Positions 47,151 to 57,331 are shown, counted from the stretch's first letter. The stretch: DNA of 64,000 nt from Candidatus Phycosocius bacilliformis (GCF_003112735.1 NZ_BFBR01000001.1:186001-250000); one strand, 5' to 3'. Notes: generated by a model from the sequence alone, not told the origin. Translations and numbers: made by a program.

Positions 47151-47871
47151 CATGACAGCGTGCATCATCACCCGCACGTTACCTGGTGCTGATGTCACTG
47201 CCGAGGCGGTGCGCGCGCTGGGACTTGCGCCTGTGGTGATTCCCGCCGCCCAAATCTATGCGACAGGTGCCGAGATCGTCCTTGAGGGCGTGCAAGCACT
47301 TTTAATGACCAGCGCCGCCGCTGCCCGCACCATCGAGGTGACCGACGCAATCAAGGCTTTGCCGCTCTATGCGGTCGGCGATGCGACCGCCGAAGCCGCC
47401 TTGACCGCGGGCTTTGAAACCGTGATCTCAGCAGGTGGCGATGGGGCAACTCTGGCCGTTCTGGCCGCTGACCGGATGAGCCCGCGCCGTGGCGCACTCT
47501 TGCATCTGCGCGGCCAGGAAGTTGCCGGTGATGTGACCGGCATGTTGCGCGCCTGTGGCTTTGAAGCCCGTCACATCGAGGTTTACACGACTGCTGACCA
47601 TCCAGATTTCCCAGCCCGTCTGCGCGAAACCTTGGCCAGCGCGCATGGCTTTGTTCTGATCCACTCCCCGGCTGGGGCCCGCAGGCTGGGTTCGGCGATT
47701 GCAGATTCGGATGCAGATTTGCGGCGCTGGCAGTTGATTGGCCTTTCAGCGGCCTGTCTTAAGCCGCTGGAAACATACGACTTTAGCTCTAAGCATATGG
47801 CCGAAGCCCCCGACGAAGCCGCCTTGATGGCGGCCTTGCGTGAGGCAATGACGCAAGAAGGCCTTGAGTGA
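47143..47871 (+). CDS. hemD: Uroporphyrinogen-III synthase
   Basis: 242 residues from the ATG at 47143; the ATG at 47152 is an alternative. The HemD fold is weakly conserved but seen in CIITRTLPGADVTAEAVRALG, LLMTSAAAARTI, YAVGDATAEAAL and HSPAGARRL, with a late LIGLSAACLKPL. It closes hydroxymethylbilane to uroporphyrinogen III. The start lies inside the hemC stop, so the two are coupled. Confidence 0.9.
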   Translation: MDDMTACIITRTLPGADVTAEAVRALGLAPVVIPAAQIYATGAEIVLEGVQALLMTSAAAARTIEVTDAIKALPLYAVGDATAEAALTAGFETVISAGGDGATLAVLAADRMSPRRGALLHLRGQEVAGDVTGMLRACGFEARHIEVYTTADHPDFPARLRETLASAHGFVLIHSPAGARRLGSAIADSDADLRRWQLIGLSAACLKPLETYDFSSKHMAEAPDEAALMAALREAMTQEGLE

Positions 47872-47898
47872 TTGGGCGCAGCAGAGTTTAACAAGACC

Positions 47899-49257
47899 AT
47901 GGCAAACAAAAAGCTATCAACTGACCCTAACCCCGCCGACGTGTCGCCCCCATCCGGCGCTTCTGATCCTGTTGCCGCTGCGGACACCGACAAGGTGGTG
48001 CCGGAACAAGCCGCCGGAATCCTGCGCGAGGAAACCCAAGCCCCACGTCCGATATCCGACCCGTTTTTGGACGCGCAATTGCGCGCAACGGGTAAGGCTG
48101 CTGCATCAGAAACGGCCAGCAGCTGGCCACCTGCAAACACTGGCCCCGCCACAACACCCGCGCCACGAGGCGGTGTTGGCCTGTTCACGGTGCTGATCAT
48201 GTCAGTTTTGGCCACAGGGGGTGGCGCGGTTCTGGCTTTGACCGCTTTAAGCCAGCCTGCCTTGCTTAAAGCGGTGGGACTTTCGACTTTGGCCCCGCAG
48301 CCTGCGGCACAAGCCGGAGGGGTGACCACGGCGTTGGGCGATGTCGCCGCCCGCTTGAAGGCCTTAGAGGGGAGGGTCAGCCAGCTTGAAGCCCGGACCA
48401 ACCCCAGCCCCCCTACTGGCCCAGGTGCAACACCTCCATCTGCCACCACACCTGACACAGGCGACCTTGGCGCAGAATTGAAGGGTGTTGCTGGACGCGT
48501 AACCGCAATTGAAACCAGACTTGCAGCCCTTGATCCAACCGGGGCAGGCGGGGCGGTTATAGCCGGCCTGCAAAGCGATATCGCCAGCCTTAAGGCGCTG
48601 GTTCAGGGCCTGCAAAGCCAGGCTGCGCAAGCCCCTGCTCCAGGGGTTACCTTCGCTGTGATCAATCTGGTGGAAGCCGCCAGCCGACCCGGCCCCTTCT
48701 GGCCAGAGTTTGAGACCGTCCGGGCAGCAATGCCCGGCACCGCCGAAGTGGCCGCCTTGGAAGAGTTTGCCCGCAAAGGCGTGCCGACACGCGTCCTGTT
48801 ACAAGAACGCTTTGCAGCCCTTGGACCCGCGATTGAGGCCGCCGACCGGGAGGCTTTGAAACAGAGCGGCTTCTGGGGATGGCTCAAGAGCTTTTTCTCG
48901 GGTCTGGTTCGTGTTGAGCAAGTCGCCAGCGTTACTGGGACCAGCCCGCAGTCGAGCCTTTTGCGCGCCAAACTCAAGCTGGATCAAGGTGACCTTTCGG
49001 CGGCAATTGAGGAGGTCAAGGCCATTAGTCCTGCGCCGGCGGTTGTGAGTGACTGGCTGGTTGGAGCCCAAGGAAGGCTTGAACTTGAAGCGCGAGTTGC
49101 GGCGTTGCGGGGGGCGGTTGAGCGGGGCGGTCGCGGTGGAACCGTCAGTCCAGCACCCACGCCCTCAAGCCCTGTTGGCATTATTCCTGCATCTCCGCCG
49201 GCAAATCGTGCCACAACTGGAACTGCTCCCCAATCCGGGCAAGGGACTCTGCCATGA
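47899..49257 (+). CDS. Mic60/mitofilin-like protein (COG4223)
   Basis: 452 residues from the ATG at 47899. Disordered proline/alanine-rich N-terminus, one membrane helix (about 93-117), coiled-coil segments (about 150-240, DVAARLKALEGRVSQLEA and LKGVAGRVTAIETRLAAL), and a C-terminal mitofilin-like domain (about 250-430, with FWPEFETVRAAMPGTAEVAALEEFARKG split over it). This is the layout of alphaproteobacterial Mic60, related to the mitochondrial cristae protein, and its location between hemD and hemY is the known conserved context. It probably shapes intracytoplasmic or inner-membrane contacts in the envelope. Confidence 0.85.
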   Translation: MANKKLSTDPNPADVSPPSGASDPVAAADTDKVVPEQAAGILREETQAPRPISDPFLDAQLRATGKAAASETASSWPPANTGPATTPAPRGGVGLFTVLIMSVLATGGGAVLALTALSQPALLKAVGLSTLAPQPAAQAGGVTTALGDVAARLKALEGRVSQLEARTNPSPPTGPGATPPSATTPDTGDLGAELKGVAGRVTAIETRLAALDPTGAGGAVIAGLQSDIASLKALVQGLQSQAAQAPAPGVTFAVINLVEAASRPGPFWPEFETVRAAMPGTAEVAALEEFARKGVPTRVLLQERFAALGPAIEAADREALKQSGFWGWLKSFFSGLVRVEQVASVTGTSPQSSLLRAKLKLDQGDLSAAIEEVKAISPAPAVVSDWLVGAQGRLELEARVAALRGAVERGGRGGTVSPAPTPSSPVGIIPASPPANRATTGTAPQSGQGTLP

Positions 49258-50750
49258 AAACGATCCGCCTGATTGTACTGATTGCCATCGGGTTGGCGTT
49301 GCTGGCCGGATTTGTGTTTTTGGCGATCATGCCCGGTGAAATCGTCTATAATGACGGTCAGCACAAGATTAGCGCCAGCCCTGGAGTTGCCGCGGCGATT
49401 GCAATGCTGGTCACCATCATCCTGACAGCGACATGGGGCTTCATCGGTTGGCTGTGGGGATTGCCTGCCCGCATGAAGCGGGCCCAAATGGAAAATGCCC
49501 GCAAGAAATGCCTCGATACTCTGGGTCTTTCCATGGCCGCCCTTGAGGGTGGGGAGATTTCTGAAGCCCGCAGACATGCCCAAAAGGCGCTGGGCTTTTC
49601 ACCCGATGCAGCAAGCGCGAAGTTCCTTGCGGCAAAGGCTGCCGTGATCGCCGGTGACGGAGCGGCCGGGGAGCGCCTCTATGGCGAACTCACCGATGTG
49701 GCGGGCTATGGTGTCGCCGCGCGGCGCGGCTTGGCAGAATTGGCGCTCAATCGTGGCAATATGGCTGCGGCTATTTCGCACGCCGAAGCAGCCTTGCAGC
49801 AATCCAAAAAGGCCCCGTGGCCAGCGGAATTCCTGTTTCATCGCCGCGTCTTAGCAGCAGATTGGGATGGGGCGCTGGGTGCGCTTGATGATGCCGAGCG
49901 GCGCGGCCTTGTCGGCCAGAAGACGGCGACGCGCCGGCGGGCGGTCGTACTTTCCGCAGCAGCCCATCGCGCCGAACGGATGATGGATCCCGCCCAAGCC
50001 CTTGAACTGGCCCAACGTGCCATCAAATTTGCGCCCGGCTTTGCCCCAGCGGCGGTGATGGCAGCGCGGCTGCAAGCCATGGTCGGCAAGCAATGGCAAG
50101 CCGCCGGAACCTTGGAATCAGCGTGGGAGGCCGCTCCTCACCCTGCCCTTGCGATTGCTTATCGCGACCTCAAAAGCGAGGAGCCCATTCCAACGCAGGC
50201 ACGTTGGTTGGATGGATTGATCCGGCTGAATCCCAATCACCGCGAAAGCCGGATTTTGGGTGTGGAACAGGCCCTGCTCAATCAGGATGCCGTAACGGCC
50301 ATACAGGGTCTGGAACCTTTACTGGCCGAACGGCCGACCTCGCGCATTCTGGGGCTGCGGGCGGCTGCCGCCAAGACGGCGGGGGATGAAGCGGGGGCGC
50401 GGGAGTGGTTGGCCAAAGGCGCTAATGCACCGCGTGAGCCTGATTGGTCTGATCTGGACCCCGATGGCATTGCCTTTGCCTATGAGGATGCCGACTGGGC
50501 GCGTTTGATCGAATCCTATGGGGATCGCGGCGTTTTGGTCCATCCACGGCTGGAACGGTCTGATTCTGAACGTCTGGCGGCACCTGAGCTTGCCAGCCTG
50601 ACCGAACGCACAGGCCAGCCCGGGCAGGCAGGGGCGACCGACACCACGCCGGTTGTGCCGGATGATCCGGGTATTGAGAGCTTTGATGGATTAGGCGCAG
50701 AGGATGAAACGGCCAGCACTGGCAACAAGAAGTCTTGGCTGAATTTCTAG
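49254..50750 (+). CDS. HemY-like TPR membrane protein
   Basis: 498 residues; start overlaps the mic60 stop (ATGA). Two N-terminal membrane helices (about 4-24 and 42-66) form the HemY_N region, with NDGQHKISAS between them, followed by tetratricopeptide-like helices (about 80-430) and an acidic tail. Not the protoporphyrinogen oxidase also called HemY. It travels with hemC/hemD and mic60 in alphaproteobacteria; role in heme or envelope organisation not established. Confidence 0.88.
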   Translation: MKTIRLIVLIAIGLALLAGFVFLAIMPGEIVYNDGQHKISASPGVAAAIAMLVTIILTATWGFIGWLWGLPARMKRAQMENARKKCLDTLGLSMAALEGGEISEARRHAQKALGFSPDAASAKFLAAKAAVIAGDGAAGERLYGELTDVAGYGVAARRGLAELALNRGNMAAAISHAEAALQQSKKAPWPAEFLFHRRVLAADWDGALGALDDAERRGLVGQKTATRRRAVVLSAAAHRAERMMDPAQALELAQRAIKFAPGFAPAAVMAARLQAMVGKQWQAAGTLESAWEAAPHPALAIAYRDLKSEEPIPTQARWLDGLIRLNPNHRESRILGVEQALLNQDAVTAIQGLEPLLAERPTSRILGLRAAAAKTAGDEAGAREWLAKGANAPREPDWSDLDPDGIAFAYEDADWARLIESYGDRGVLVHPRLERSDSERLAAPELASLTERTGQPGQAGATDTTPVVPDDPGIESFDGLGAEDETASTGNKKSWLNF

Positions 50751-50784
50751 ATCGGGGTGCCGCTCCACGGAAGCGGGCCGCCGC

Positions 50785-51636
50785 TTAAACCGCGACCGCC
50801 GCCTTGATGTGCGGGTGGGCTTGATAATTCTCAAGCGTGAAGTCGCCATAGTTGAAGCCGAAGATATCGGTAATCTCTGGATTGAGCCGCATCGTGGGTA
50901 GGGCAAAAGGTGTACGCTCTAGCTGCAGGCGCGCTTGATCCAAATGGTTCACATAGAGGTGGGCGTCGCCCAAAGTGTGCACAAATGTACCGGGCTTCAG
51001 GCCGGCCACCTGCGCCATCATCAGGGTCAATAAGGCATAAGAGGCAATGTTGAAGGGCACACCTAAAAAGACATCGGCTGACCGCTGATAAAGCTGGCAG
51101 GATAAGCGGCCATCGGTTGAGACATGAAACTGAAACAGGCAATGGCACGGCGGCAACGCCATGTCGTCGACATCTGCCGGGTTCCACGCTGAAATAACGT
51201 GCCGACGAGACCAAGGATTGGCGCGCAGCGCGCCAACCAATTGGTTGATCTGATCGATACTGCGCCCATCTGGGGCCGCCCAAGACCGCCATTGCTTGCC
51301 ATAGACTGGGCCCAGTTCACCATCTGCATCGGCCCATTCATCCCAGATCGAGCAGCCATTTTCCTTCAACCAGCCAATATTGGTTTCCCCGCGCAGAAAC
51401 CACAAAAGCTCGATGATGATTGAGCGTGTGTGCAGTTTTTTGGTGGTCAATAAGGGAAAGCCATCGGCCAGATCAAAGCGCATCTGACGGCCAAATACAC
51501 CCAATGTCCCCGTCCCCGTGCGATCCTCGCGCCGCTGACCATTTTCGAGAATATCCTGCAACAAGGCTTGATACACCCGGTCTGCATGGGTCGCTGGGAT
51601 GGCCTCTGTGGGGGTAGGGAAATGACCGTCTGCCAT
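50785..51636 (-). CDS. thyA: Thymidylate synthase
   Basis: 283 residues from the ATG at 51634-51636; an ATG at 51648 is also possible, and a longer upstream frame has no similarity. Methylates dUMP to dTMP using methylenetetrahydrofolate. The catalytic cysteine is in [12 protein letters not shown] (about C165), and [14 protein letters not shown] and [18 protein letters not shown] are typical. dfrA is not adjacent. Confidence 0.97.
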   Translation of the reverse strand: MADGHFPTPTEAIPATHADRVYQALLQDILENGQRREDRTGTGTLGVFGRQMRFDLADGFPLLTTKKLHTRSIIIELLWFLRGETNIGWLKENGCSIWDEWADADGELGPVYGKQWRSWAAPDGRSIDQINQLVGALRANPWSRRHVISAWNPADVDDMALPPCHCLFQFHVSTDGRLSCQLYQRSADVFLGVPFNIASYALLTLMMAQVAGLKPGTFVHTLGDAHLYVNHLDQARLQLERTPFALPTMRLNPEITDIFGFNYGDFTLENYQAHPHIKAAVAV

Positions 51637-51817
51637 GGTGCCTATCATCTGATGATTTCGGCCCACCTTATGCCCACGATTCGGTGCGTCAACAGACGGG
51701 GTCAACGGGTAAACTGTGTGATCACAGCCCTCAGGCCTGCATGAAATTGGGAATGGGGCTAGGCAGCGTTGATTTCCTCGGTCACAATTTGGTGAGACAT
51801 TGCTTGGAGGAGATAAA

Positions 51818-52780
51818 ATGGCGACCATTTCAGAACACCAAAAACCGCTCAATTCAGGCTTTGGCATGCGGACAGCGGCGCTAGATGTGATCGCCGGACG
51901 CGATTTGACCGGCAAAACCGCCATCGTCACCGGTGGCTATTCCGGGCTGGGACTGGAAACGGTGCGCGCGCTTGCCAGTGCCGGAGCGCGCGTCATTGTC
52001 GCTGCTCGCCGGCCCGACGCGGCCAAGGTGGAGCTTGCTGACGTCGCAGGCCAGGTGGAGATTACCGCCCTCGACCTGTCAGATCCTGAGAGTATCGATG
52101 CTTTTGCCAAGGGGATCGGCGGACCCGTTCATATCCTGATCAATAATGCCGCCATCATGGCCAACCCACTGACGCGCGATAAGCGCGGCTATGAGAGCCA
52201 GTTTGCCACCAATCATTTGGGCCATTTCCAGCTTGTTGGTCGGCTATGGCCCCGTCTTGTCGACGCCAAGGGTGCGCGGGTTGTCTCGGTGTCATCCATC
52301 GGCCACCGCATTGGCGGGGTTGATCTTAACGACCCCAATTTCGAGACCACGCCTTATGACAAATGGCTCTCCTATGGTCGGGCCAAAAGCGCCAATAGCC
52401 TGTTTGCGGTCGAGCTTGACGCGCGAGGTAAGGCCCATGGCATCCGCGCATATTCGGTCCATCCCGGTGGGATCATGACCAATCTGCAGCGCCATTTACC
52501 CAAGGAAGAAATGATCGCCATGGGCTGGATGGATCAGGAGGGTAATCTCAATCCGCTGTTTAAGACCCCCGAACAAGGGGCGGCCACCAGCGTGTGGTGC
52601 GCCACCTCGCCACAGCTTGACGGGATCGGTGGAGTCTATTGTGAGGATTGCGACATTGCCGCATTGTCAGAGCCCGGCGGCAAAGCCCATGGCGAAGTCC
52701 GCGCGCATGCGGTGGACCAAGACATTGCCCGCGACCTATGGACCCTGTCGGAAAAATTGACCGGTATTTCATACGGTTAA
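51818..52780 (+). CDS. Short-chain dehydrogenase/reductase
   Basis: 320 residues from the ATG at 51818 with GGAGGAG at ideal spacing. NAD(P)-binding TGGYSGLG (38-45), INNAAIM, and the catalytic Y-GRA-K (about 186-190). The layout is of the retinol dehydrogenase/WWOX-like SDR group, often annotated as oxidoreductases of unknown substrate. It is a single gene, between divergent thyA and the nuclease-like gene. Confidence 0.9.
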   Translation: MATISEHQKPLNSGFGMRTAALDVIAGRDLTGKTAIVTGGYSGLGLETVRALASAGARVIVAARRPDAAKVELADVAGQVEITALDLSDPESIDAFAKGIGGPVHILINNAAIMANPLTRDKRGYESQFATNHLGHFQLVGRLWPRLVDAKGARVVSVSSIGHRIGGVDLNDPNFETTPYDKWLSYGRAKSANSLFAVELDARGKAHGIRAYSVHPGGIMTNLQRHLPKEEMIAMGWMDQEGNLNPLFKTPEQGAATSVWCATSPQLDGIGGVYCEDCDIAALSEPGGKAHGEVRAHAVDQDIARDLWTLSEKLTGISYG

Positions 52781-52822
52781 ATCCCTGATCAAAAAAATCT
52801 GCGCGCTTACCTAAAATAAGAC

Positions 52823-52851
52823 TCGACAAGATCAAAACAAGAACATAGGCT
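52823..52851 (+). promoter_or_regulatory. Candidate promoter of the nuclease-like gene
   Basis: TCGACA (52823-52828), 17 bases, TAGGCT (52846-52851). A near-SOS site, GATC-N7-GAAC (52830-52844), lies in the spacer; it misses the GTTC-N7-GTTC consensus (minus strand) at one base. Confidence 0.35.
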
Positions 52852-52888
52852 GAGGTCATTCACAACCCAAGAAGAGGCAGGGCGTGTG

Positions 52889-53725
52889 ATGACATTAGGT
52901 AAATCTCTGAAATTGATTGGTTTGTTTGGTGTAGTCGCAGCCATTATCGCCGCCAGCCCTCGGTTTGAGCGTGGCGAAAGTGGGCAAGTCAGCAAAGTGC
53001 TGGATGGGGATAGTTTTGTCCTGGAGTCGGGGCTCGAGGTCCGCTTGGCGGAGGTCGAAGCCCCGCGGGTTCGCCCGGGCGATCAGTGGGGTCCGCGCGC
53101 AAGCCAGGAATTAGAGCGGCTGATCCTCGGCCAGAAGGTTGAATTGCGCTATGATGGTTTGCGGCGCGACAAACGCGGCCGCGCCATTGCCCATGTCTTT
53201 ATCCCGCAGGGCTTTGGCAAAGAGCCCATCTGGGTGCAAGATCGGATCTTGCGCGACGGCTTGGCGCGGGTCCATACCTATGCTGATAATCGTCAGGCGA
53301 TTGGTGACCTGTGGCAGGCAGAGCGGGAGGCGCGACGAGCTGGGCGGGGTCTGTGGACCGCGGGGCCCTACCAAGTCCGCTTTGCCACACCTGAAGCCCT
53401 GCAAGGTGGGCTCAATAGTTTCCAATTGATGGAAGGGCGGGTGGAGAAAGCCAGCCAGCGAGGTCAGGTCATTTACCTCAATTTCGGCACGGATGAGAAA
53501 ACCGACGTGACGGCAATCGTCCCGGCACGCGCTTTTGGTCTCTGGAAGGGTGGGGCAGAAGAAATCCTGGCACTGCAAGGCCGATCGATCCGGGTGCGCG
53601 GCTTTGTCCGAAGCTCCAATGGTCCCAGCGTCTGGGTCGACCATCCCGAGCAGATTGAGTTCATCATGGGTGCGCCAGCCACGAAGGCAAAGCCAACAGC
53701 TGCAGCCAGTAAAGCGCGGTCTTGA
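52889..53725 (+). CDS. Staphylococcal nuclease-fold (thermonuclease) protein
   Basis: 278 residues from the ATG at 52889 (GTG at 52886 adjacent). A short hydrophobic N-terminus (about 8-22) may act as a signal or anchor. The SNase domain is clear: KVLDGDSFVLESGLEVRLAEVEAPRV, then ELERLILGQKVELRYDGLRRDKRGRAIAHVF, and GLARVHTYADN. The catalytic arginine/glutamate pair of active nucleases is partly replaced, so activity is unproven. The C-terminal third (about 180-278) is a second beta domain seen in related alphaproteobacterial proteins. Confidence 0.85.
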   Translation: MTLGKSLKLIGLFGVVAAIIAASPRFERGESGQVSKVLDGDSFVLESGLEVRLAEVEAPRVRPGDQWGPRASQELERLILGQKVELRYDGLRRDKRGRAIAHVFIPQGFGKEPIWVQDRILRDGLARVHTYADNRQAIGDLWQAEREARRAGRGLWTAGPYQVRFATPEALQGGLNSFQLMEGRVEKASQRGQVIYLNFGTDEKTDVTAIVPARAFGLWKGGAEEILALQGRSIRVRGFVRSSNGPSVWVDHPEQIEFIMGAPATKAKPTAAASKARS

Positions 53726-53859
53726 GGCTTGACCTCCGCAGTTGGCGAATACGTGCGTGGGTTTCAACTGAACCAAATTGGCGGTCTGGGCCATTATCAT
53801 CGGTCTCATGGCCGAGGCCCATGGGTCTCCATGAATTTTGGCTAAGCCAAGCGGGCAAT

Positions 53860-53930
53860 GCCGGGGGCACTACAGGAGGGTGGCGTGCGGGTCCAAATGG
53901 GTGCCCCCGGCCGTGGTGACGGCGCACGGC
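53860..53930. repeat. Perfect inverted repeat and adjacent hairpin between two genes
   Basis: GCCGGGGGCAC (53860-53870) and GTGCCCCCGGC (53901-53911) form 11-base arms with a 30-base loop. A second dyad, GCCGTG (53910-53915) with CACGGC (53925-53930), follows. They lie between the converging nuclease-like and oxidoreductase genes; no T run, so not a standard terminator on either strand. Confidence 0.6.
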
Positions 53931-53943
53931 TCTGGTGTCATCC

Positions 53944-55260
53944 TCACACCGGCGAGAAATATGTGTTGCTGCGGCGGGCTGCAAGCCAGCGTTTGGACAG
54001 ACCCATCACTTCACCCATGGCCTTTAACGGCGCTAAAGCGGGGGCGGCGTCTTGCCCGCGGCCCAATCGGTAGAATTGGCCATAATACCAATAGATGCCA
54101 GCAAAACCCTGAATGGTTCGGATGAGCTTGAACGGGGATTTCGGGCCGAACAGGCCGGGCCGCTCCTGCAATTGGGCCTCCCAGGCTGGCAGATGGTCAC
54201 TTGTGCCGTTTAACAAAGGCAATGCAGCGCGCAGGTCCACGGTGAGTGGGCGGGCAATGCCGATGACATCAATCCCCTCGTCAAGGGCCGCCTGCATGCC
54301 AGCACGCGTTCTGAGGCCGCCGGTCAGCATGATCGGCATTTTGACCTTGGCGCGCAGGCCACGGGCAAACTCGAAGAAATAGGCTTCCCGCGCCAAGGTT
54401 GAAGCACTTTTGGTGGGCCGTGGCGCATCGGGGTCCAGCCCCTCCATCCCCATCATTTCGGGAGCCTCATAATTGCCGCCCGATACTTCTAACAAATCCA
54501 CGCCCAAGTCCTGCAACCAAGTCGCCACCGTCACCGAATCCTCGGTAGTGAGCCCACCCTTTTGGAAGTCAGAAGAATTGAGTTTGACGCCAATGGCAAA
54601 GCCAGGCCCGACGGCTTGGCGCGTCCGCCGCACGATCTCCAGAAGTGGACGGGCACGATTGGCCAAAGTTCCACCAAAGTCATCCTCGCGCTGGTTGGCG
54701 AGAGGGTTGAGAAATGCTGACAGCAAATAGCCATGTGCGGCGTGGATTTGCACACCGGTAAAGCCGACCGTCTGACAGGTGCGGGCCGCGTCGACATAGG
54801 CCGTAATGGTCGCTTCAATCTCTGCTTGGGTCATGGCCTGCGGCTCACCAAACTGGCCACCAGGCAAGCCCAATTTGACCGCGGAAGGCGCCTTAGGACG
54901 GGGATTGACCAGCTTCTGGGTCTGCCTGCCGGCATGACTGATCTGGGCCCATACGTGCGTCCCGTCAGCCGTCCCGGCTTGGGTCCAGGCTTTGAAGGCT
55001 GCTTTGGCAGCATCAGACAAAGCTCCCGCCAACACCACATTGCCAGGACGTTCAAGATGGTCAAGCTCAACAATCACATTGCCGGTGATCAGAAGACCAC
55101 AGCCACCCTCCGCCCAGCCCTGATAAAGGCGCACCAGACCCTGCGTCGGCACCCCCATCGAGTCGGCGAGGCCTTCGGTCATCGCGGCCTTAGCCAATCG
55201 GTTTTTCAACACCACGCCACAGGGCAGGGTGAGTGGGGTCGTGATCGTGGTCTCAGCCAT
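53944..55260 (-). CDS. NADH:flavin oxidoreductase (old yellow enzyme family)
   Basis: 438 residues from the ATG at 55258-55260 (CTGGAGG upstream). FMN-binding TIM barrel with LTLPCGVVLKNRLAKAAMTEG at the start, the active-site histidine region QISHAGRQ and the conserved QIHAAHGYLLSAFL-NPLANQREDDFGG, which in this family binds FMN and substrate. No C-terminal FeS/NADH domain, so it is the short form. Reduces activated alkenes; substrate unknown. The extension upstream of 55260 has no similarity. It follows lpd on the same strand. Confidence 0.9.
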   Translation of the reverse strand: MAETTITTPLTLPCGVVLKNRLAKAAMTEGLADSMGVPTQGLVRLYQGWAEGGCGLLITGNVIVELDHLERPGNVVLAGALSDAAKAAFKAWTQAGTADGTHVWAQISHAGRQTQKLVNPRPKAPSAVKLGLPGGQFGEPQAMTQAEIEATITAYVDAARTCQTVGFTGVQIHAAHGYLLSAFLNPLANQREDDFGGTLANRARPLLEIVRRTRQAVGPGFAIGVKLNSSDFQKGGLTTEDSVTVATWLQDLGVDLLEVSGGNYEAPEMMGMEGLDPDAPRPTKSASTLAREAYFFEFARGLRAKVKMPIMLTGGLRTRAGMQAALDEGIDVIGIARPLTVDLRAALPLLNGTSDHLPAWEAQLQERPGLFGPKSPFKLIRTIQGFAGIYWYYGQFYRLGRGQDAAPALAPLKAMGEVMGLSKRWLAARRSNTYFSPV

Positions 55261-55337
55261 CAGTGGCCTCCAGCGTGCGCGGACAAAAGCGATCGCAGAC
55301 ACCAAGGTTTGCTCAAAACCTTGCCTGCTCGGGTGGT

Positions 55338-56741
55338 TTACATTTGCATGACCCAGCCGTCGACGGCCTTGCCAGCCTCTCGCATGGCTTCCGACATGGT
55401 GGGATGGGCGTGGCAAGTGCGAGCGATATCTTCAGCCGAAGCCCCAAATTCCATCGCAAGACAGGCCTCGCCAATCATTTCACCCACGCCAACCCCAATC
55501 ATGTGGACGCCCAAAATGCGGCGGGTTTCAGCATGCTCGAGGATTTTCACAAAGCCATCAGTCTCATGATTGGTTCGTGCACGGCTATTGGCCATGAAGG
55601 GGAATTTGCCGACTTTATAGGGCGTCCCAGCGGTCTTGAGCTCTTCTTCGGTCTTGCCGACGCTGGCGACCTCGGGATTGGTATAGACCACGCCCGGAAT
55701 GACATCAAAATTCACATGGCCGGGCAGGCCAGCGATGATCTCAGCCACTGCCGCCCCTTCCTCTTCAGCCTTATGCGCCAGCATGGGCCCATAGGTCACA
55801 TCACCAATGACATAAATGCCAGGCGCGGTGGTCGCCCAATGTTGAGACGGAATGAAGCCGCGTGGATCGGTTGCAATGCCGACCGTCTCCAGCCCCAAGC
55901 CCTCAGTATAGGGTTTGCGGCCGATGGACACCAATACGACATCGGCGTCGAGCACTTTGCCTTCGCCGCCTTTGGCCGGTTCAACCGAGACTTTCACACC
56001 TTTTCCGGTGTTTTCAACACCCGTCACCTTGGTGCCCAATTCAAAGCTGATGCCCTGCTTCTTCAAGATGCGCATGAATTGGGTGGATACCTCGCCATCC
56101 ATGGTCGGTGTGATGCGGTCTAGATATTCGACGACCGTAACTTCGGCCCCCAGACGCCGCCAGACCGAGCCCATCTCAAGCCCGATATAGCCCCCGCCAA
56201 TCACGATCATCTTCTTGGGCACCTGTGCCAGTTTCAGCGCGCCGGTGGAAGAAACGATCCGCTCCTCATCAATGGTCACGCCGGGCAGTGAGAGAATGTC
56301 TGACCCAGTGGCAATCACGATATTGCGTGTCGCCAAGCCTGACACCGTGCCATCAGCTGCGGTCACCTCAACCTGACCAGGACCGGCGATCCGCCCGGTA
56401 CCGACCAGATAGGTGATCTTGTTCTTCTTCATCAGGAATTCGACACCCTTGGTCAGGCCGTCAACCGCATCATCCTTCTGCGCCAGCATTTTGGCGAGGT
56501 TGAGCGAGACACCTGTCACCTCAATGCCCATGTCAGCAAAATGATGCTGGGCCGCTTCATAGGCTTCTGAGGCATGCAAGAGCGCTTTGGAGGGAATGCA
56601 GCCGACATTCAGGCAGGTGCCGCCCAAGCGACCGCGCTTTTCGATGATGGCGGTCTTCAAACCCAATTGGGCCGCGCGGATTGCGCAATTGTAGCCGCCT
56701 GGCCCGCCCCCGATAATGACGACGTCAAACTGATCTGCCAT
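55338..56741 (-). CDS. lpdA: Dihydrolipoamide dehydrogenase (E3)
   Basis: 467 residues. FAD site [16 protein letters not shown], redox cysteines C43 and C48 in [15 protein letters not shown], and the C-terminal histidine in [10 protein letters not shown]. Reoxidises lipoamide for the 2-oxoglutarate complex encoded just upstream, and possibly others. The stop lies 77 bases from the oxidoreductase start. Confidence 0.97.
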   Translation of the reverse strand: MADQFDVVIIGGGPGGYNCAIRAAQLGLKTAIIEKRGRLGGTCLNVGCIPSKALLHASEAYEAAQHHFADMGIEVTGVSLNLAKMLAQKDDAVDGLTKGVEFLMKKNKITYLVGTGRIAGPGQVEVTAADGTVSGLATRNIVIATGSDILSLPGVTIDEERIVSSTGALKLAQVPKKMIVIGGGYIGLEMGSVWRRLGAEVTVVEYLDRITPTMDGEVSTQFMRILKKQGISFELGTKVTGVENTGKGVKVSVEPAKGGEGKVLDADVVLVSIGRKPYTEGLGLETVGIATDPRGFIPSQHWATTAPGIYVIGDVTYGPMLAHKAEEEGAAVAEIIAGLPGHVNFDVIPGVVYTNPEVASVGKTEEELKTAGTPYKVGKFPFMANSRARTNHETDGFVKILEHAETRRILGVHMIGVGVGEMIGEACLAMEFGASAEDIARTCHAHPTMSEAMREAGKAVDGWVMQM

Positions 56742-56850
56742 GATGGATGCTCCTGCTTGGCTTGATTGGCTGTGGTGGTCTTACGCCCCTTGCCTGGCCA
56801 GTACCACCGATGAATGATTTGATTTCTGCAATCCCGCCCCCTGCCCGTGC

Positions 56851-57285
56851 TCAACCCAGTCGCCCGTTCAGCGTCATGATGAGGAAGAGCGTCAAGCTGG
56901 CCAATAAGGCCAGACATTGAGCGGCATCGACCAAGCGTTCGGTTTGCGTCGTCTGCGACAGGATGGGCTTTATGTCCCGACAGGTCATGAACAACAAGCA
57001 ATCGATCGCTAAGGCAAAGCCCAGCGCCCAAAAGGCCAATGCGCTGGAAAAGGCCAAGGCGACCAGCGTGGTCACCAAAGCCCCAATCGAAACGCGCCAG
57101 GCAAGCGCCCGCGAGCCCATTGCATAATTGACCATGAGTTCGAGGTGATGACGCGGGGTTTCGGCGAAAACCTCCGGCATAGGCCCATCACCTTCCAGCA
57201 CTTTGGTGACCTGGCTGGCCAACCACAGTCCCAGAATGCTGGAAACCGCATATAAGAAGATAATGATGCCAGCCAGCGTCAGCAT
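56851..57285 (-). CDS. Small membrane protein of unknown function
   Basis: 144 residues with about three or four membrane segments: 2-24, 61-80, 82-100 and 122-140. No recognised motif; a TTQTERLVDAAQCLALL stretch is helical. It lies between odhB and lpdA in the same direction, where no gene is usually found, so it probably belongs to the 2-oxoglutarate dehydrogenase operon. Function unknown. Confidence 0.75.
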   Translation of the reverse strand: MLTLAGIIIFLYAVSSILGLWLASQVTKVLEGDGPMPEVFAETPRHHLELMVNYAMGSRALAWRVSIGALVTTLVALAFSSALAFWALGFALAIDCLLFMTCRDIKPILSQTTQTERLVDAAQCLALLASLTLFLIMTLNGRLG

Positions 57286-57331
57286 TCAGCCTGTCCACTT
57301 AATCGGGCCAAGGTCAGTGCTCCTATCTGGA

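Noticed and set aside
53858-54073. Frame with a Nudix-like GEKYVLLRR fragment
   Set aside because: Mostly antisense to the end of the old-yellow-enzyme gene; no Nudix box, so a chance resemblance.
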